Assembly: GCA_964459305.1 (NCBI GenBank)
Contig: CAYWNA010000007.1
Span: 62,001 to 126,000, forward strand
Direction: 5' to 3'
Source of the DNA: CAYWNA01 sp964459305
GTDB taxonomy: Bacteria > Planctomycetota > Planctomycetia > Pirellulales > Pirellulaceae
DNA: 64,000 bases
Position 1 is the stretch's first letter. Each line of letters starts with the position of its first letter. Of this stretch, positions 15,179-24,920 are shown one piece after another. The notes under the pieces are model-generated. The model had not been told where the DNA came from, searched no databases, and saw only the letters and a list, made by a program, of their open reading frames with translations. The position numbers were made by a program, and so were the translations under genes.

Positions 15179-16381
15179 ATGATTTGTGCAATTCTGCGAG
15201 AGAGCTGTCCCGGCGAGAACCGCGTAGCGTTGATCCCTGCCTCGGTGTCGCGACTTGTCGACGCGGGGCTGGAAGTGATGGTCGAGAGTTCGGCTGGCTC
15301 CGCGGCCGGATTCTCCGACGAACAGTACACGGAAAGCGGGGCCAAGGTCGTCGACAATCGCCAAGACCTCTTTGCCGCGGACGTCATACTGCAAGTCCGA
15401 ACGGCTGGGGCAAATCCGGAGGCCGGTCAAGCGGATCTCGACCGCTTTCGTAGCGATCAGGTGGTGATCGGCATGTGCGATCCGTTGGGAGCTCCGCAAG
15501 CGGCCCGGAAGATCGCCGGCCGTGGTGTGACCCTCCTTGCCCTGGAACTGCTGCCGCGAATCACCCGGGCCCAGAGCATGGACGTGCTTTCATCGATGGC
15601 CACGGTGGCTGGCTATCGGGCCGTCTTGTTAGCGGCCGAGAGCCTGCCGAAGATGTTCCCCATGCTGATGACGGCCGCCGGTACGATCGCCCCGGCCAAG
15701 GTCTTCGTGATGGGCGTGGGAGTGGCCGGGTTGCAGGCCATCGCCACCGCCAAACGGCTGGGGGCCGTGGTCTCGGCAAACGATATCCGGCCGGCCGTGC
15801 GGGAACAGGTAGAAAGTCTTGGGGCCAAGTTCGTGCAGTTGGAGCTGGACACTGCCACGGCGGAAGACAAAGGCGGCTACGCCAAGGAGATGGACGAGGA
15901 ATTCCTCCGCAAACAGCGCGAAATGATTGCCCGGGTGGTGGCCGAAAGCGATGTCGTCATCACCACGGCAGCCGTTCCCGGCAAGAAGGCCCCTACGCTG
16001 CTGACGGCTGAAATGGTCGCCGGAATGGCCCTCGGCTCAGTCGTTGTCGACTTGGCAGCCGAACGCGGCGGCAACTGCGAATTGACGGTGCCGGGCTCGG
16101 CGGTGGACTCCGGCGGAGTGACGATCCTCGGACCGACCAACCTGCCGTCCGAGGTGCCGTATCACGCCAGCCAGATGTACGCCAAGAACATTACCACGTT
16201 TCTGCTCCATCTGATCGACGACAGCCGGCTGCGACTCGACCGAGACGACCCAATCGTCAGCGACACGCTGATCGCCACCGCAGGCCGGGTCGTCCACCCA
16301 CGCGCATGTGAAATATTGGGGATCGACCCGCCGCCCGCCAAGACCCGCGACGATGCGATCCCTGAAGGAGAGGACAACTGA
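15179..16381 (+). CDS. pntAA: NAD(P) transhydrogenase subunit alpha 1
   Basis: A 400-residue protein, the NAD(H)-binding dI component. It has the alanine dehydrogenase/PNT N-terminal domain (ESCPGENRVALIPASV) and the Rossmann segment KVFVMGVGVAGLQAIATAKR near residue 178, then EMDEEFLRKQREMIARV. The ATG at 15179 is used because the upstream TTG (15173) has no ribosome site. Its stop overlaps the pntAB ATG by one base (TGATG). The alpha subunit is split into two genes, as in many bacteria. The complex couples hydride transfer between NADH and NADP+ to proton flow. Confidence 0.93.
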   Translation: MICAILRESCPGENRVALIPASVSRLVDAGLEVMVESSAGSAAGFSDEQYTESGAKVVDNRQDLFAADVILQVRTAGANPEAGQADLDRFRSDQVVIGMCDPLGAPQAARKIAGRGVTLLALELLPRITRAQSMDVLSSMATVAGYRAVLLAAESLPKMFPMLMTAAGTIAPAKVFVMGVGVAGLQAIATAKRLGAVVSANDIRPAVREQVESLGAKFVQLELDTATAEDKGGYAKEMDEEFLRKQREMIARVVAESDVVITTAAVPGKKAPTLLTAEMVAGMALGSVVVDLAAERGGNCELTVPGSAVDSGGVTILGPTNLPSEVPYHASQMYAKNITTFLLHLIDDSRLRLDRDDPIVSDTLIATAGRVVHPRACEILGIDPPPAKTRDDAIPEGEDN

Positions 16382-16704
16382 TGGGAAGCGAATTGCTGCT
16401 ATTGGCCAAGACCGGGGCATCCGGTCTGCCGCTGATCGCCTTGATCTTCATCTTCGTTCTGGCGATCTTCGTCGGCTTCGAGATCATCGCAAAGATCCCG
16501 CCCACGCTGCACACTCCGTTGATGTCCGGCTCGAACGCCATCTCCGGAATTACGCTGGTGGGAGCCGTCCTGGCAGCCGGTCGAGGGCAGGACTCGCTGG
16601 TGATCGCCTTGGGTACCGCGGCCGTGGCCCTGGCCACGATCAATGTGGTGGGAGGTTTTCTCGTCACCAACCGAATGCTGGAAATGTTCCGTAGAAAGAA
16701 GTAG
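16381..16704 (+). CDS. pntAB: NAD(P) transhydrogenase subunit alpha 2
   Basis: A 107-residue membrane protein with three to four helices (FIFVLAIFVGFEIIAKIPPT, LMSGSNAISGITLVGA, VGGFLVTNRMLEMF). It is the alpha-chain part of the transhydrogenase proton channel (dII). It starts on the last base of the pntAA stop codon and ends two bases before the pntB GTG, so all three subunits should be translated together. Confidence 0.93.
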   Translation: MGSELLLLAKTGASGLPLIALIFIFVLAIFVGFEIIAKIPPTLHTPLMSGSNAISGITLVGAVLAAGRGQDSLVIALGTAAVALATINVVGGFLVTNRMLEMFRRKK

Positions 16705-16706
16705 CC

Positions 16707-18089
16707 GTGAACAATCCGCAAGAAATTGCCTATCTGTTGGCGGCCGTGCTATTCATCCTTGGCCTGAAGGGCCTAACGCATCCGCGGACCGCGGTTCGCG
16801 GCAACTTGCTGGGTGCGCTGGGGATGTTGTTTGCCGTTGTGGCCACGTTGTATTTTCAGACGGGGCTGCACTTCACCTGGATTCTGGTCGGGCTCGTCGT
16901 TGGCGGAGCGATCGGGGCCGTGCTGGCGGTGAAGATCGAAATGACCGCTATGCCCCAGCTTGTCGCCCTGTTCAACGGCTTCGGCGGCGGGGCATCTGTG
17001 CTGGTCGCTGGGGCTGAATTGACCACACACAGCGGTGAGGCCGGCGGCATCGACGTTACCATCATCTCCGCATTGCTGGCCGGACTGATCGGGGCCGTGA
17101 CGTTCTGGGGAAGCCTGGTGGCGTTTGCCAAACTGCAGGAATTCCGGGCTTTCAAGAAGCCTTTTCGATACCCCGGCCAGCAACCGCTTAACGTCCTGCT
17201 GGGGCTGATCGCGGTGGGCCTGTTCGTTGCGGGATTGGTTTCCCCGACCGAGACGACGTGGATCTATTTGGCGCTGGTGGTGATCGCATCGGTGCTGGGA
17301 ATCACGCTGGTCAATCCCATCGGCGGGGCCGACATGCCGGTGGTGATCGCACTGCTGAACTCCTACAGTGGTCTGGCCGCCTGTGCCACCGGTTTCGTGC
17401 TGGGCAACACCGTGTTGATCGTCGCCGGCTCGTTGGTCGGAGCTTCGGGCCTGATTCTCACCTCGATTATGTGCAAGGCGATGAATCGTTCGTTGGCCCA
17501 CGTGCTGTTCGGTACGCTGCAGCCGGGCGAGGACGCGACCCCGGCCGACGAGGTCTACGCCGGCAAAATCAAGTCGACCAGCGCCGACGAGGTGGCCATG
17601 CTCTACGAGGGTGCGCAACGCGCGGTCATCGTCCCCGGCTATGGCATGGCGGTTGCCCAGGCGCAACATTCGGTCCGCGATCTGGCCGATGTGCTCGAGT
17701 CGCGCGGCGTGGAAGTCGAGTTCGCCATCCATCCGGTCGCCGGGCGCATGCCGGGCCACATGAACGTGCTGCTGGCCGAGGCAGAAGTGCCCTACGAAAA
17801 TCTCAAGGAACCGGACGACATCAACCCGGCCATGTCGCAGACCGACGTGGTACTGATCATTGGGGCCAACGACGTGGTGAACCCCGAAGCCCGAAACTCC
17901 AACAGTGCGATTTCCGGCATGCCGATCATCGATTGCGACAAGGCCCGAACCTGCGTCGTGATCAAGCGAAGTCTCAGTCCGGGCTTCGCCGGCATCGCCA
18001 ATCCACTGTTCGCCATGGACAACACGTTGATGTATTTCGGCGACGGTAAGAAGGCCATCCTGGACCTCGTGGCGGCGCTAAAGCAGTGA
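16707..18089 (+). CDS. pntB: NAD(P) transhydrogenase subunit beta
   Basis: A 460-residue protein starting at GTG. About nine transmembrane helices (residues 1-270) form the rest of the proton channel. The C-terminal dIII domain binds NADP(H), with VIVPGYGMAVAQAQH, HPVAGRMPGHMNVLLAEA, DVVLIIGANDVVNPEA and GMPIIDCDKARTCVVIKRS. Length and motifs are normal for PntB, and the gene lies two bases after pntAB. Confidence 0.95.
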   Translation: MNNPQEIAYLLAAVLFILGLKGLTHPRTAVRGNLLGALGMLFAVVATLYFQTGLHFTWILVGLVVGGAIGAVLAVKIEMTAMPQLVALFNGFGGGASVLVAGAELTTHSGEAGGIDVTIISALLAGLIGAVTFWGSLVAFAKLQEFRAFKKPFRYPGQQPLNVLLGLIAVGLFVAGLVSPTETTWIYLALVVIASVLGITLVNPIGGADMPVVIALLNSYSGLAACATGFVLGNTVLIVAGSLVGASGLILTSIMCKAMNRSLAHVLFGTLQPGEDATPADEVYAGKIKSTSADEVAMLYEGAQRAVIVPGYGMAVAQAQHSVRDLADVLESRGVEVEFAIHPVAGRMPGHMNVLLAEAEVPYENLKEPDDINPAMSQTDVVLIIGANDVVNPEARNSNSAISGMPIIDCDKARTCVVIKRSLSPGFAGIANPLFAMDNTLMYFGDGKKAILDLVAALKQ

Positions 18090-18090
18090 T

Positions 18091-18888
18091 ATGCGGATAA
18101 TTCAGCTTAGCCCCGGGTCAGGAGATGACTACCATTGCGAAAACTGTGCTCGCGATGCCGTGGTTGTACGCGCGATGCGCAAATTGGGCCACGATGTGTT
18201 GATGGTGCCGATGTATCTGCCGCTCGAAGCCGACAAGACCGAAATGGTCAGCAACGCGCCGGTTTTCTTCGGGGGGATCAACGTCTACCTGCAGCAGAAG
18301 CTCGGCTTATTCAGAAAGACGCCGCGTTGGGTGGATTGGCTGTTCGACAGGCCGGGACTTCTGGGATTGGTTGCAAAGAAAGCGACCATGACAAGTGCCC
18401 GTGACCTTGGCGAGACGACGGTATCCATGCTACAGGGCAGCGAAGGAAAGCAGGCGAAGGAACTCGACAGACTCGTCGAGTGGCTCGGGACAGAGGAAAA
18501 CCGGGCCGACATCGTTGTTCTCTCAAACATTCTCTTGGCGGGCCTGGCCGGACAGATCAAGGCAAGGCTGAACGTGCCGGTTGCTTGCCTACTGCAAGAT
18601 GAGGACAGTTTTCTCGATGGCCTCAGTGAGCCATATGCGGGACAAGCGTGGGGGTTGGTTCGTCGATGTGCGCACGATATCGATGCTTTTGTTGCGGCCA
18701 ACAGATCCTATGCGGAAGTGATCAGCGAAAGGCTCAGCATTAGCGAAGATCGGATGCACGTGGTGGATGCCGGTCTCGCCGGGGCATCGGACCCTGGCGG
18801 AGTTAGCGAGAAGTCTCAATGGAATGCTGAGCAGATGATCGACGTCTATGGGGTGGTTTGCCAGGAGGCGAGCGAAGGTCAAACCTAA
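18091..18888 (+). CDS. Glycosyltransferase N-terminal domain, C-terminal domain apparently deleted
   Basis: A 265-residue protein starting one base after pntB. The N-terminal 230 residues resemble GT-B (family 4-type) glycosyltransferases: MRIIQLSPGSGDDYHCENCA, MRKLGHDVLMVPMYLP, ADIVVLSNILLAGLAG, and RMHVVDAGL where the inter-domain junction should be. The GT4 C-terminal nucleotide-sugar domain is missing. The last 20 residues (EQMIDVYGVVCQEASEG) resemble the terminal helix of such enzymes, so an internal deletion is plausible. Without the C-terminal domain, catalysis is doubtful. It could be a decayed gene or a partner subunit. Family call moderate. Confidence 0.65.
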   Translation: MRIIQLSPGSGDDYHCENCARDAVVVRAMRKLGHDVLMVPMYLPLEADKTEMVSNAPVFFGGINVYLQQKLGLFRKTPRWVDWLFDRPGLLGLVAKKATMTSARDLGETTVSMLQGSEGKQAKELDRLVEWLGTEENRADIVVLSNILLAGLAGQIKARLNVPVACLLQDEDSFLDGLSEPYAGQAWGLVRRCAHDIDAFVAANRSYAEVISERLSISEDRMHVVDAGLAGASDPGGVSEKSQWNAEQMIDVYGVVCQEASEGQT

Positions 18889-18994
18889 AAATGCGGCAGA
18901 GAGTGCCAACGTTCCATCGCTGGCGAAGAGGTTGAGTCGGCGCTTCGGCGGCAGTACTATGGCGGGAGTGAAACGAACGTATGGAACGAACGTG

Positions 18995-19546
18995 ATGAAT
19001 GTGACTCTCATCGGCATGACGCGCAGCGGCAAAAGTACCCTTGGTGTGGCTCTGGCCAAGCTGTGGGGGTGCGATTTCTACGACCTGGACCGGAAAATCG
19101 AGGCCACGTATGCGTGTGAGTCGGGCGGGTCGCTGACCGTGCGGGAAATCTTCACGCAGCAGGGGGCCGACACGTTCCGCCGTGTCGAAGGCGTGGTCGT
19201 GTGCGAGTTGTTCATGCAGCTTAACGATGCCGATGGGACCAGCGTCGTGGCGGTCGGGGGGCGCACGGCGACGAATGAGGCGGTCAGCTCGCTGCTGGAT
19301 GGTATTGGGGCGGTCGTCTACTTGAGGGTGCCCTTGCCGGTCTTGCTTCAACGGCTTCGGCAATCTCCGCTGCCAGGGTTTCTGCATGGCGACGCCGCGG
19401 AAGAGGAGTTTGCACGACTCTATCAGGAGCGACACCCGGTCTACGAGCGGCTGGCCCAACTGACAGTGGACCTGGACGGGCTGAACGAGAGCGAGTCGCT
19501 CGACGCCTTGGCCAAACGAATTGAGGAGTATGCACATGGGAGGTAG
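18995..19546 (+). CDS. aroK: Shikimate kinase
   Basis: A 183-residue kinase with Walker [10 protein letters not shown], the shikimate-binding [27 protein letters not shown] and the [10 protein letters not shown] loop. The family usually has GxRGxGKS and GGG at these places, so the variants are mild. ATG 18995 matches family N-termini; an ATG at 18959 would add 12 residues. The stop overlaps the start of aroC by 11 bases, so the two shikimate-pathway genes are coupled. It lies 106 bases after the glycosyltransferase gene. Confidence 0.87.
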   Translation: MNVTLIGMTRSGKSTLGVALAKLWGCDFYDLDRKIEATYACESGGSLTVREIFTQQGADTFRRVEGVVVCELFMQLNDADGTSVVAVGGRTATNEAVSSLLDGIGAVVYLRVPLPVLLQRLRQSPLPGFLHGDAAEEEFARLYQERHPVYERLAQLTVDLDGLNESESLDALAKRIEEYAHGR

Positions 19547-20591
19547 CACGTTCGGGCACCTATTTCGCTTGACGACCTTTGGCGAATCCCACGGCGGGGC
19601 CGTCGGGGTGGTGGTTGATGGCGCGACGCCTGGGGTTGCGTTGAGCGAAGCCGATGTCCAGGCCCAATTGGATCGTCGCAAGCCGGGTCAGTCGGAGGTA
19701 ACGACCCCGAGATCGGAGCCCGACACCGTTCAGTTGCTTTCCGGTATCTTCGAAGGGAAGATTACCGGGACGCCGATCCTGATGTTGTTGTTCAATCGCG
19801 ACGCCCAGCCGAGCGCGTACGAATCCATCAAGGACCTGTACCGACCGGGGCATGCCGACTACACGTACCTGGCCAAGTATGGGCTGCGCGACTTTCGGGG
19901 CAGTGGCCGGGCATCGGGGCGAGAGACAGCGGGCCGCGTTGCCGCCGGCGCCATTGCGCGGAAGTTGCTGGCCCGTCGGGGCGTGACCGTATGCGCCTAC
20001 ACACTGCGGGCCGCAGGCGTCCAGTGCGAGACGATCGATCCCGAACAGATCGAGAAGAACCCCATGAGGGCGGCCGACGCGGTAGCCGCCGCCGAGATGG
20101 TTCGACGCGTCACGGCTGCCCGAGAGCGAGAGGACAGCGTGGGGGGGATCGTCGAGTGTCGCATAAACGGGGTCCCCGCCGGTCTGGGCGAGCCGGTCTT
20201 TGACAGGCTCGATGCGGAACTGGCCAAGGCTATGCTGTCGATCGGCGCTACCAAAGGTATCGAATTCGGCTGCGGCTTCGGGGCGGCGGACATGGCTGGC
20301 AGTGAGCACAACGACGCGATGGATGAGTCCGGGTTCGTAACGAACCACGCCGGAGGCGTGCTGGGGGGCATATCGACCGGCGAAGAGATCATCTTCCGTG
20401 TCGTGGTCAAGCCCACGTCGTCGATCGCCCAACCCCAGCAGACGGTAAATGTAAACGGGGCCGAGGCCACCATCCGCACCGAGGGCCGGCACGACCCGTG
20501 CATCTGTCCCCGGATCGTGCCCGTGGTCGAAGCGATGGCCTCGCTCGCGCTGGAGGACCACTTCAAACGCCACGCCGCATTGCATGCGTGA
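19536..20591 (+). CDS. aroC: Chorismate synthase
   Basis: A 351-residue FMN-dependent enzyme for the last step to chorismate. Signatures are [20 protein letters not shown] at the N-terminus, RPGHADYTY, the [24 protein letters not shown] stretch near residue 125, and [13 protein letters not shown] near the C-terminus. ATG 19536 has GAGGAG seven bases upstream; ATG 19530 is too close to that site. Complete and normal in length. Confidence 0.95.
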   Translation: MGGSTFGHLFRLTTFGESHGGAVGVVVDGATPGVALSEADVQAQLDRRKPGQSEVTTPRSEPDTVQLLSGIFEGKITGTPILMLLFNRDAQPSAYESIKDLYRPGHADYTYLAKYGLRDFRGSGRASGRETAGRVAAGAIARKLLARRGVTVCAYTLRAAGVQCETIDPEQIEKNPMRAADAVAAAEMVRRVTAAREREDSVGGIVECRINGVPAGLGEPVFDRLDAELAKAMLSIGATKGIEFGCGFGAADMAGSEHNDAMDESGFVTNHAGGVLGGISTGEEIIFRVVVKPTSSIAQPQQTVNVNGAEATIRTEGRHDPCICPRIVPVVEAMASLALEDHFKRHAALHA

Positions 20592-20599
20592 GACGTGGT

Positions 20600-20718
20600 A
20601 TCCGCGCCGAGACCATACCGGCATCTATGCCGACGTAGCCGAACTCGCCAGAGTTTGGTTTTCCCCACGGCAGGGGACCAAAGTCTGGCGACTTCAGCTA
20701 CCATCTCGGCGCCAGGCC
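20600..20718. repeat. Palindromic element, family 2
   Basis: Inverted arms 20635-20658 (GTAGCCGAACTCGCCAGAGT...) and 20678-20701 pair with few mismatches. Short outer arms GCGCCGAGA/TCTCGGCGC extend the structure. It sits between the convergent aroC and the 12-haem cytochrome gene. A second copy with the same core is at 25053-25116. Confidence 0.8.
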
Positions 20719-20733
20719 TCGCCCAGACGATGC

Positions 20734-23172
20734 TCAATCGCGAGTCTTTCGCCGTCTTCTGCGACGCCAGTACCACAGCCCTCCGCCGAGGACCACCAAC
20801 GGCCCGCCGACCGCCGCGGCGACTTGGAGCCAAGCGGCGAACAGCAGCAGCTTGTAGCGCAGCAGCGATTCGTGCTTGTCGGGCGTATCGGGAAGTTGGC
20901 CGGCATATTCGGCCACGTGATGCAACAGGCTGACCGCCAGCGAGCGATCGGGGATCTCCTGGTGACAGGAGAGGCAGACGCCTCGCCGATCGATCTGGGT
21001 CCGCTGCTGGTTATTCAGCGGCCTCGAAGCCTGAAAGTGGTGTCCGACGGTCTGCAGTTGTTTGCCGTCTTCGGTGACGATTCGCGACCAGTCGTCCGTG
21101 AGCCCATCGACGGGTGCCATCTGCGTCCGGGCACGCTGCGATAGAATGTGCCCATCGGTCGTTTCCAGGTCGACTACCACGCGTTCGTCCCACGGCCGGT
21201 TGAGCTTTCCGCCGCCGATGCCGTAACCCAGTGCCTTTTCCGAAGCGTGACACGACTCGCAGGTCCGGGCGTCCTTGGTCATGGTATGGGGGTGTAAAGG
21301 GCTCATGTCGAGCGAAAGTTGCCCCTCGGGTCCCGAACCTTCGGTGCCGGCCGGCGTGCGGAAGATACGATTCAGGGCGATTGGCTTTCCGTCCGCACCG
21401 ATCAGTGTCGCCGAGACCTGGCAGCCGGGTGCGACGGGTGTGATGCGGTTCTCTCCGTTGTAGCCCAGGATCGGGTCTTCGAACCGCATGTACGACCGCT
21501 GCTCCTTGACTTGGCCGGGGATCATCAGCTGTGGGAACTTGGTGTCGTATCCTTGTTCGCCGCGATCGGCCGCGCACTCGGGGCTCTTGTGTTGATGTCC
21601 CGACGCCAGCCAGTCGAAGCACTTCTTGCCGTCGGAGTAGTCGATCCGCACGTGGCATCCGTAGCATTGCGGCGTCCAGGAGGCGTGGCAGGTGTAGCAT
21701 TCCATCTTGCCAACGTGGCCGCGGACCGACTGCATGGCGACCAGACCTCGCAGGCTCAACTCCTTTTCCTCCTCGATCAGCTTCAGTGGTTTCAGGTCGA
21801 GGTCCTTGCCACCGGCCGTGTGAACGATCACAGCATTTCCATTGCGAACGGCGTTGGTAAGCGGATTTCCTCTGGCAGTGAGTAGATAGCCGTCGCGGGG
21901 TGGGTAGCGCATGCCGTCTTGGACGTGAGAGGGAAGCTCGTCGGAAGTGCCGCGTCCGGCGGCCTGATCGGATTGATCTGCGATCTCATCCATGAATCCC
22001 AACGGCAGTTCCCAGGGATACGCCTGCGGCGTGCCGTGACAGTCGCTGCACTCGATTTGTACGCTCGCCAGGTTGGTCGCTGCCAGGTGTCCGTCACTGT
22101 GGACGTCGATCGAGGTGTGGCAGTCCTGGCAGGTCATACCCTTCTGGTAATGGATGTCCTGGTGCATGGCGATGTAGTGCTTGGTGTGCAGTGCCGGCTG
22201 GTCCTCGCCGTCCTCGGTGTAGGGCGACGTAAAGGGTGTTTCCATCAGACCCTGGTACGAGACACCGATCCGTTTGCCCCGGTCGTGGCAGGTGGTGCAG
22301 GTCTCGACCGGAATGCCCGAGTACTCGCGGCCGTGGACCGTGACCTTTGCGTCGCGCGTGGCCTGGATGGTGTGTACCAGGCAATGTCCCGGCTCGTCGC
22401 TGGGGATCGACTGGTCGTCGCCTTCGTAGAATCCCTCGTTGCTGTACGGAACGTGGCACGATGAGCATCCGATACCCCGATAGTCACCTCGCTTGTAGCG
22501 TCCTTTCACGCCGTGGTGACATCGCAGGCACTGGTTGCGCAGGTACGTCAGCGCGGCCAACTCCGGATTCTCGGCCAGTTGGGCGAGGTCGGTCGGCGCA
22601 TCGGGCAGCCGCTGGTGGCTATCGACAAACACGTTGGGCTCGGCGGCCTTCAGACGTTCCATGTAGGCCCGATAGTCGTCGGTGCCCAGCCGAGGCCGGG
22701 TTGGTTTGGGGACATCGTAGTTGCCGTATTTGTGCTTGTAGCCCGTCGGCCATCCAAAGGCCCAGAGGGTGCCTTGGATTTTGCCTGCCTCGGTCATCAT
22801 CAGACTGCAAGGCCGCACGCGAACATGAGTGGGGTGACACTGCTTGCAGCCGTTGCGATCGTGTTCTTCGCGATTGATCCAGGGGCTGCCGGGATCGGGA
22901 AAGAAGGCACCGCCGCCGTGAGCGGTCTCCTTGTCCGCAGCCGCCGGATCGCCGCCGTGACAGACCACACATCCGGCCGGATCGTCCAGGTTCTCGCCCT
23001 CCTCAAGAATGGCTTCCAGCATTCCCGAACCGGGCTGGCGGATCGGCTCGATGCCTTCATGGCACTTTAGGCAGCCGGTAGCCGCCTCGTCCGGCTGCTC
23101 CGCCCCAAGGCTGGCGGCCATGGCGACGGCGAGAGGCGCAAGCGGCAACGCTATCCTAAGAAACCCTCTCAT
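20734..23172 (-). CDS. Membrane-anchored dodecahaem cytochrome c
   Basis: An 812-residue exported protein with signal peptide (LRIALPLAPLAVAMAASLGA). Twelve CxxCH haem motifs are present: CLKCH, CVVCH, CKQCH, CLRCH, CSSCH, CTTCH, CQDCH, CSDCH, CYTCH, CYGCH, CESCH and CLSCH. A C-terminal hydrophobic helix (residues about 770-800) is followed by a poly-arginine tail, so the haem domain should face the periplasm, tethered to the membrane. No catalytic residue beyond the haem motifs is recognised, though the size and motif spread resemble multihaem cytochromes of the octahaem/hydroxylamine-oxidoreductase-like world. It stands alone on the minus strand. It may exchange electrons with the quinone pool or external acceptors. 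Confidence 0.88.
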   Translation of the reverse strand: MRGFLRIALPLAPLAVAMAASLGAEQPDEAATGCLKCHEGIEPIRQPGSGMLEAILEEGENLDDPAGCVVCHGGDPAAADKETAHGGGAFFPDPGSPWINREEHDRNGCKQCHPTHVRVRPCSLMMTEAGKIQGTLWAFGWPTGYKHKYGNYDVPKPTRPRLGTDDYRAYMERLKAAEPNVFVDSHQRLPDAPTDLAQLAENPELAALTYLRNQCLRCHHGVKGRYKRGDYRGIGCSSCHVPYSNEGFYEGDDQSIPSDEPGHCLVHTIQATRDAKVTVHGREYSGIPVETCTTCHDRGKRIGVSYQGLMETPFTSPYTEDGEDQPALHTKHYIAMHQDIHYQKGMTCQDCHTSIDVHSDGHLAATNLASVQIECSDCHGTPQAYPWELPLGFMDEIADQSDQAAGRGTSDELPSHVQDGMRYPPRDGYLLTARGNPLTNAVRNGNAVIVHTAGGKDLDLKPLKLIEEEKELSLRGLVAMQSVRGHVGKMECYTCHASWTPQCYGCHVRIDYSDGKKCFDWLASGHQHKSPECAADRGEQGYDTKFPQLMIPGQVKEQRSYMRFEDPILGYNGENRITPVAPGCQVSATLIGADGKPIALNRIFRTPAGTEGSGPEGQLSLDMSPLHPHTMTKDARTCESCHASEKALGYGIGGGKLNRPWDERVVVDLETTDGHILSQRARTQMAPVDGLTDDWSRIVTEDGKQLQTVGHHFQASRPLNNQQRTQIDRRGVCLSCHQEIPDRSLAVSLLHHVAEYAGQLPDTPDKHESLLRYKLLLFAAWLQVAAAVGGPLVVLGGGLWYWRRRRRRKTRD

Positions 23173-23465
23173 GGCACACCTCTGGGAACGTTTGAGTAGA
23201 GAAAATGCGATTGCGAAAGACGTCCCACCACGTCCAGCATCATTACGTTATACCGCTACCGGGGAAAAGCCGCACTATGCCATGGCCGATTGTTGGAGTC
23301 CAGCCTTTAGCCTGTCCCCGGCAGCGTGAAGACTGTGCTTCAGCGGATATTTCAAACCGGCCGTGGTATTGCCCGAAAGCCGCAGATGGGCACTCGTTGC
23401 GGTCGATCCAGCCCACTGAACGCCTTCGGCTGCAGGCCAAACGAAGTTGGCCGGTCGCGAAATGC

Positions 23466-24920
23466 TTACGACAGCACCAAGTCCTGTGCCCGAATCGGCA
23501 GCTTGCCGGGTTCGGGGGTTTCGCAGCCGGAGGAGTTGTAGAAGCCGGTCAGGTTTTCTACGCGGTCGTTGAACTTGCCTAATGTATCCTCGACCACAAA
23601 GAAATCGAATCCAGGAATGACGATGTCGTTCCAGTCGTTACCTCGGCCGCGCAACGCGACGTCCAGCATGGTCACGACCTGCTCGTCCAGCGGCTCTTCG
23701 GACTCCAGCGTGATGGCCCCATAGAATTCCTGGCATTCCGTGTAGCCGGCGTTGTGTGTGCCGGTGTAGGGTTTGAATCGGGCAAGGCCGGACGGAAGCG
23801 GGCCGGGGCCCGTCAATCGCTTTTTCACACCCTCGCTCCATTGCCGTCCATAATCCCTTTTCACCCGCGCGATCACGTCTTCCGTTCGCGAGTTAAAACA
23901 ATCGACCAGACCCTGCTCCTGGCACTTTGCCGGTTTGCCGTGCCTGACGATGCCCACGTATTCGTTGAAGCCGGCGCGGAATGCTTCCTCCACCAAGTCT
24001 CGCCAGAAGGCCTGATAGTCCGTCACGCTGTAGCGGTCTTTGGTCGCAATGACCGATCGCCGGCAGCACGCCGTCAGTCCGTCGCGCTTGCCCGACGCGC
24101 CGATATGAACGAACGCTCCCTCCTGGATCGGCCGATTCAGACACGGACCGATCAGCGTGATGCAAGCTTCGTCTGAGCCCACCATCGTGGGAAAGCCGTA
24201 ACGCTCCAGGCCCCACAGCTTGCCGGCAAATTCGCCATACGCCGCGACTTCCGTTTCCAACATGCCGGGTTCGAGAACGGCGAGCATGGCACGCACCATG
24301 AGCGACGTGCCGTTCGATGCGTCGCGCAACAGGTCCATTTCGTTGTCGCTCTTCAGGTTCTTGATCCTCTGATAGGCTTCCTGAGCATCGACCACATTGT
24401 CCGCCCCGCCTGCGATCTGTTCCAGGTTTGCCAAGATGCCCGCTGGCAGTACCTGCCGCGGCGTGAGAAGCGCAATACGCCGCACCTCCTTTCCAGCGAT
24501 CCGATCAAGGATGTCTTTCAGCGAGGAGCCTTCGACCGGATAGATCTCGTCGGCCAATTGGAGTGACTCGGTCGGATAGACCACCGTGCCTCCATGGCTG
24601 GCCAGTTGACCGGCCACGTAGACGCCCTCGAACCCGGCGATGATTCCCGATCGATCGAGACCGTCCGGCCCAACGGCACCTGCCACTTGTTCAATAGCGA
24701 CGTTTGTGTTGCCGAACAGGTACGGCACGTCGCCCGAGTAGTGCTCGTCCGAAAAGACAAAGCCCACGTCCGCGTCGTACGGCGGTCCGCAAATCGCCGC
24801 CCAAGTCTTCGTCCGCCGCTCGGCAAACTCCGACGTTGGTATCTTCTTGCTGCGATCGATTTCCGGCCACGAATCAAGGATCTTCAAGACACGTTCAGTC
24901 TTCTCGCGCCTGGATTCCAT
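23466..24920 (-). CDS. M24 (aminopeptidase P/creatinase) fold protein, metal ligands altered
   Basis: A 484-residue protein with an N-terminal creatinase-type domain (residues 30-190) and a pita-bread M24 domain. The conserved His (THNAGY) and the late glutamates (ITLESEEP, FFVVEDTLG) are visible. The region that normally gives two Asp metal ligands (VDIG...D) reads VHIGASGKRDGLTACCRR, so the canonical aspartates are absent. A non-metal enzyme like creatinase, or a pseudoenzyme, is likely. It has no signal peptide. Spacing on both sides suggests a single-gene transcript. Confidence 0.75.
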   Translation of the reverse strand: MESRREKTERVLKILDSWPEIDRSKKIPTSEFAERRTKTWAAICGPPYDADVGFVFSDEHYSGDVPYLFGNTNVAIEQVAGAVGPDGLDRSGIIAGFEGVYVAGQLASHGGTVVYPTESLQLADEIYPVEGSSLKDILDRIAGKEVRRIALLTPRQVLPAGILANLEQIAGGADNVVDAQEAYQRIKNLKSDNEMDLLRDASNGTSLMVRAMLAVLEPGMLETEVAAYGEFAGKLWGLERYGFPTMVGSDEACITLIGPCLNRPIQEGAFVHIGASGKRDGLTACCRRSVIATKDRYSVTDYQAFWRDLVEEAFRAGFNEYVGIVRHGKPAKCQEQGLVDCFNSRTEDVIARVKRDYGRQWSEGVKKRLTGPGPLPSGLARFKPYTGTHNAGYTECQEFYGAITLESEEPLDEQVVTMLDVALRGRGNDWNDIVIPGFDFFVVEDTLGKFNDRVENLTGFYNSSGCETPEPGKLPIRAQDLVLS

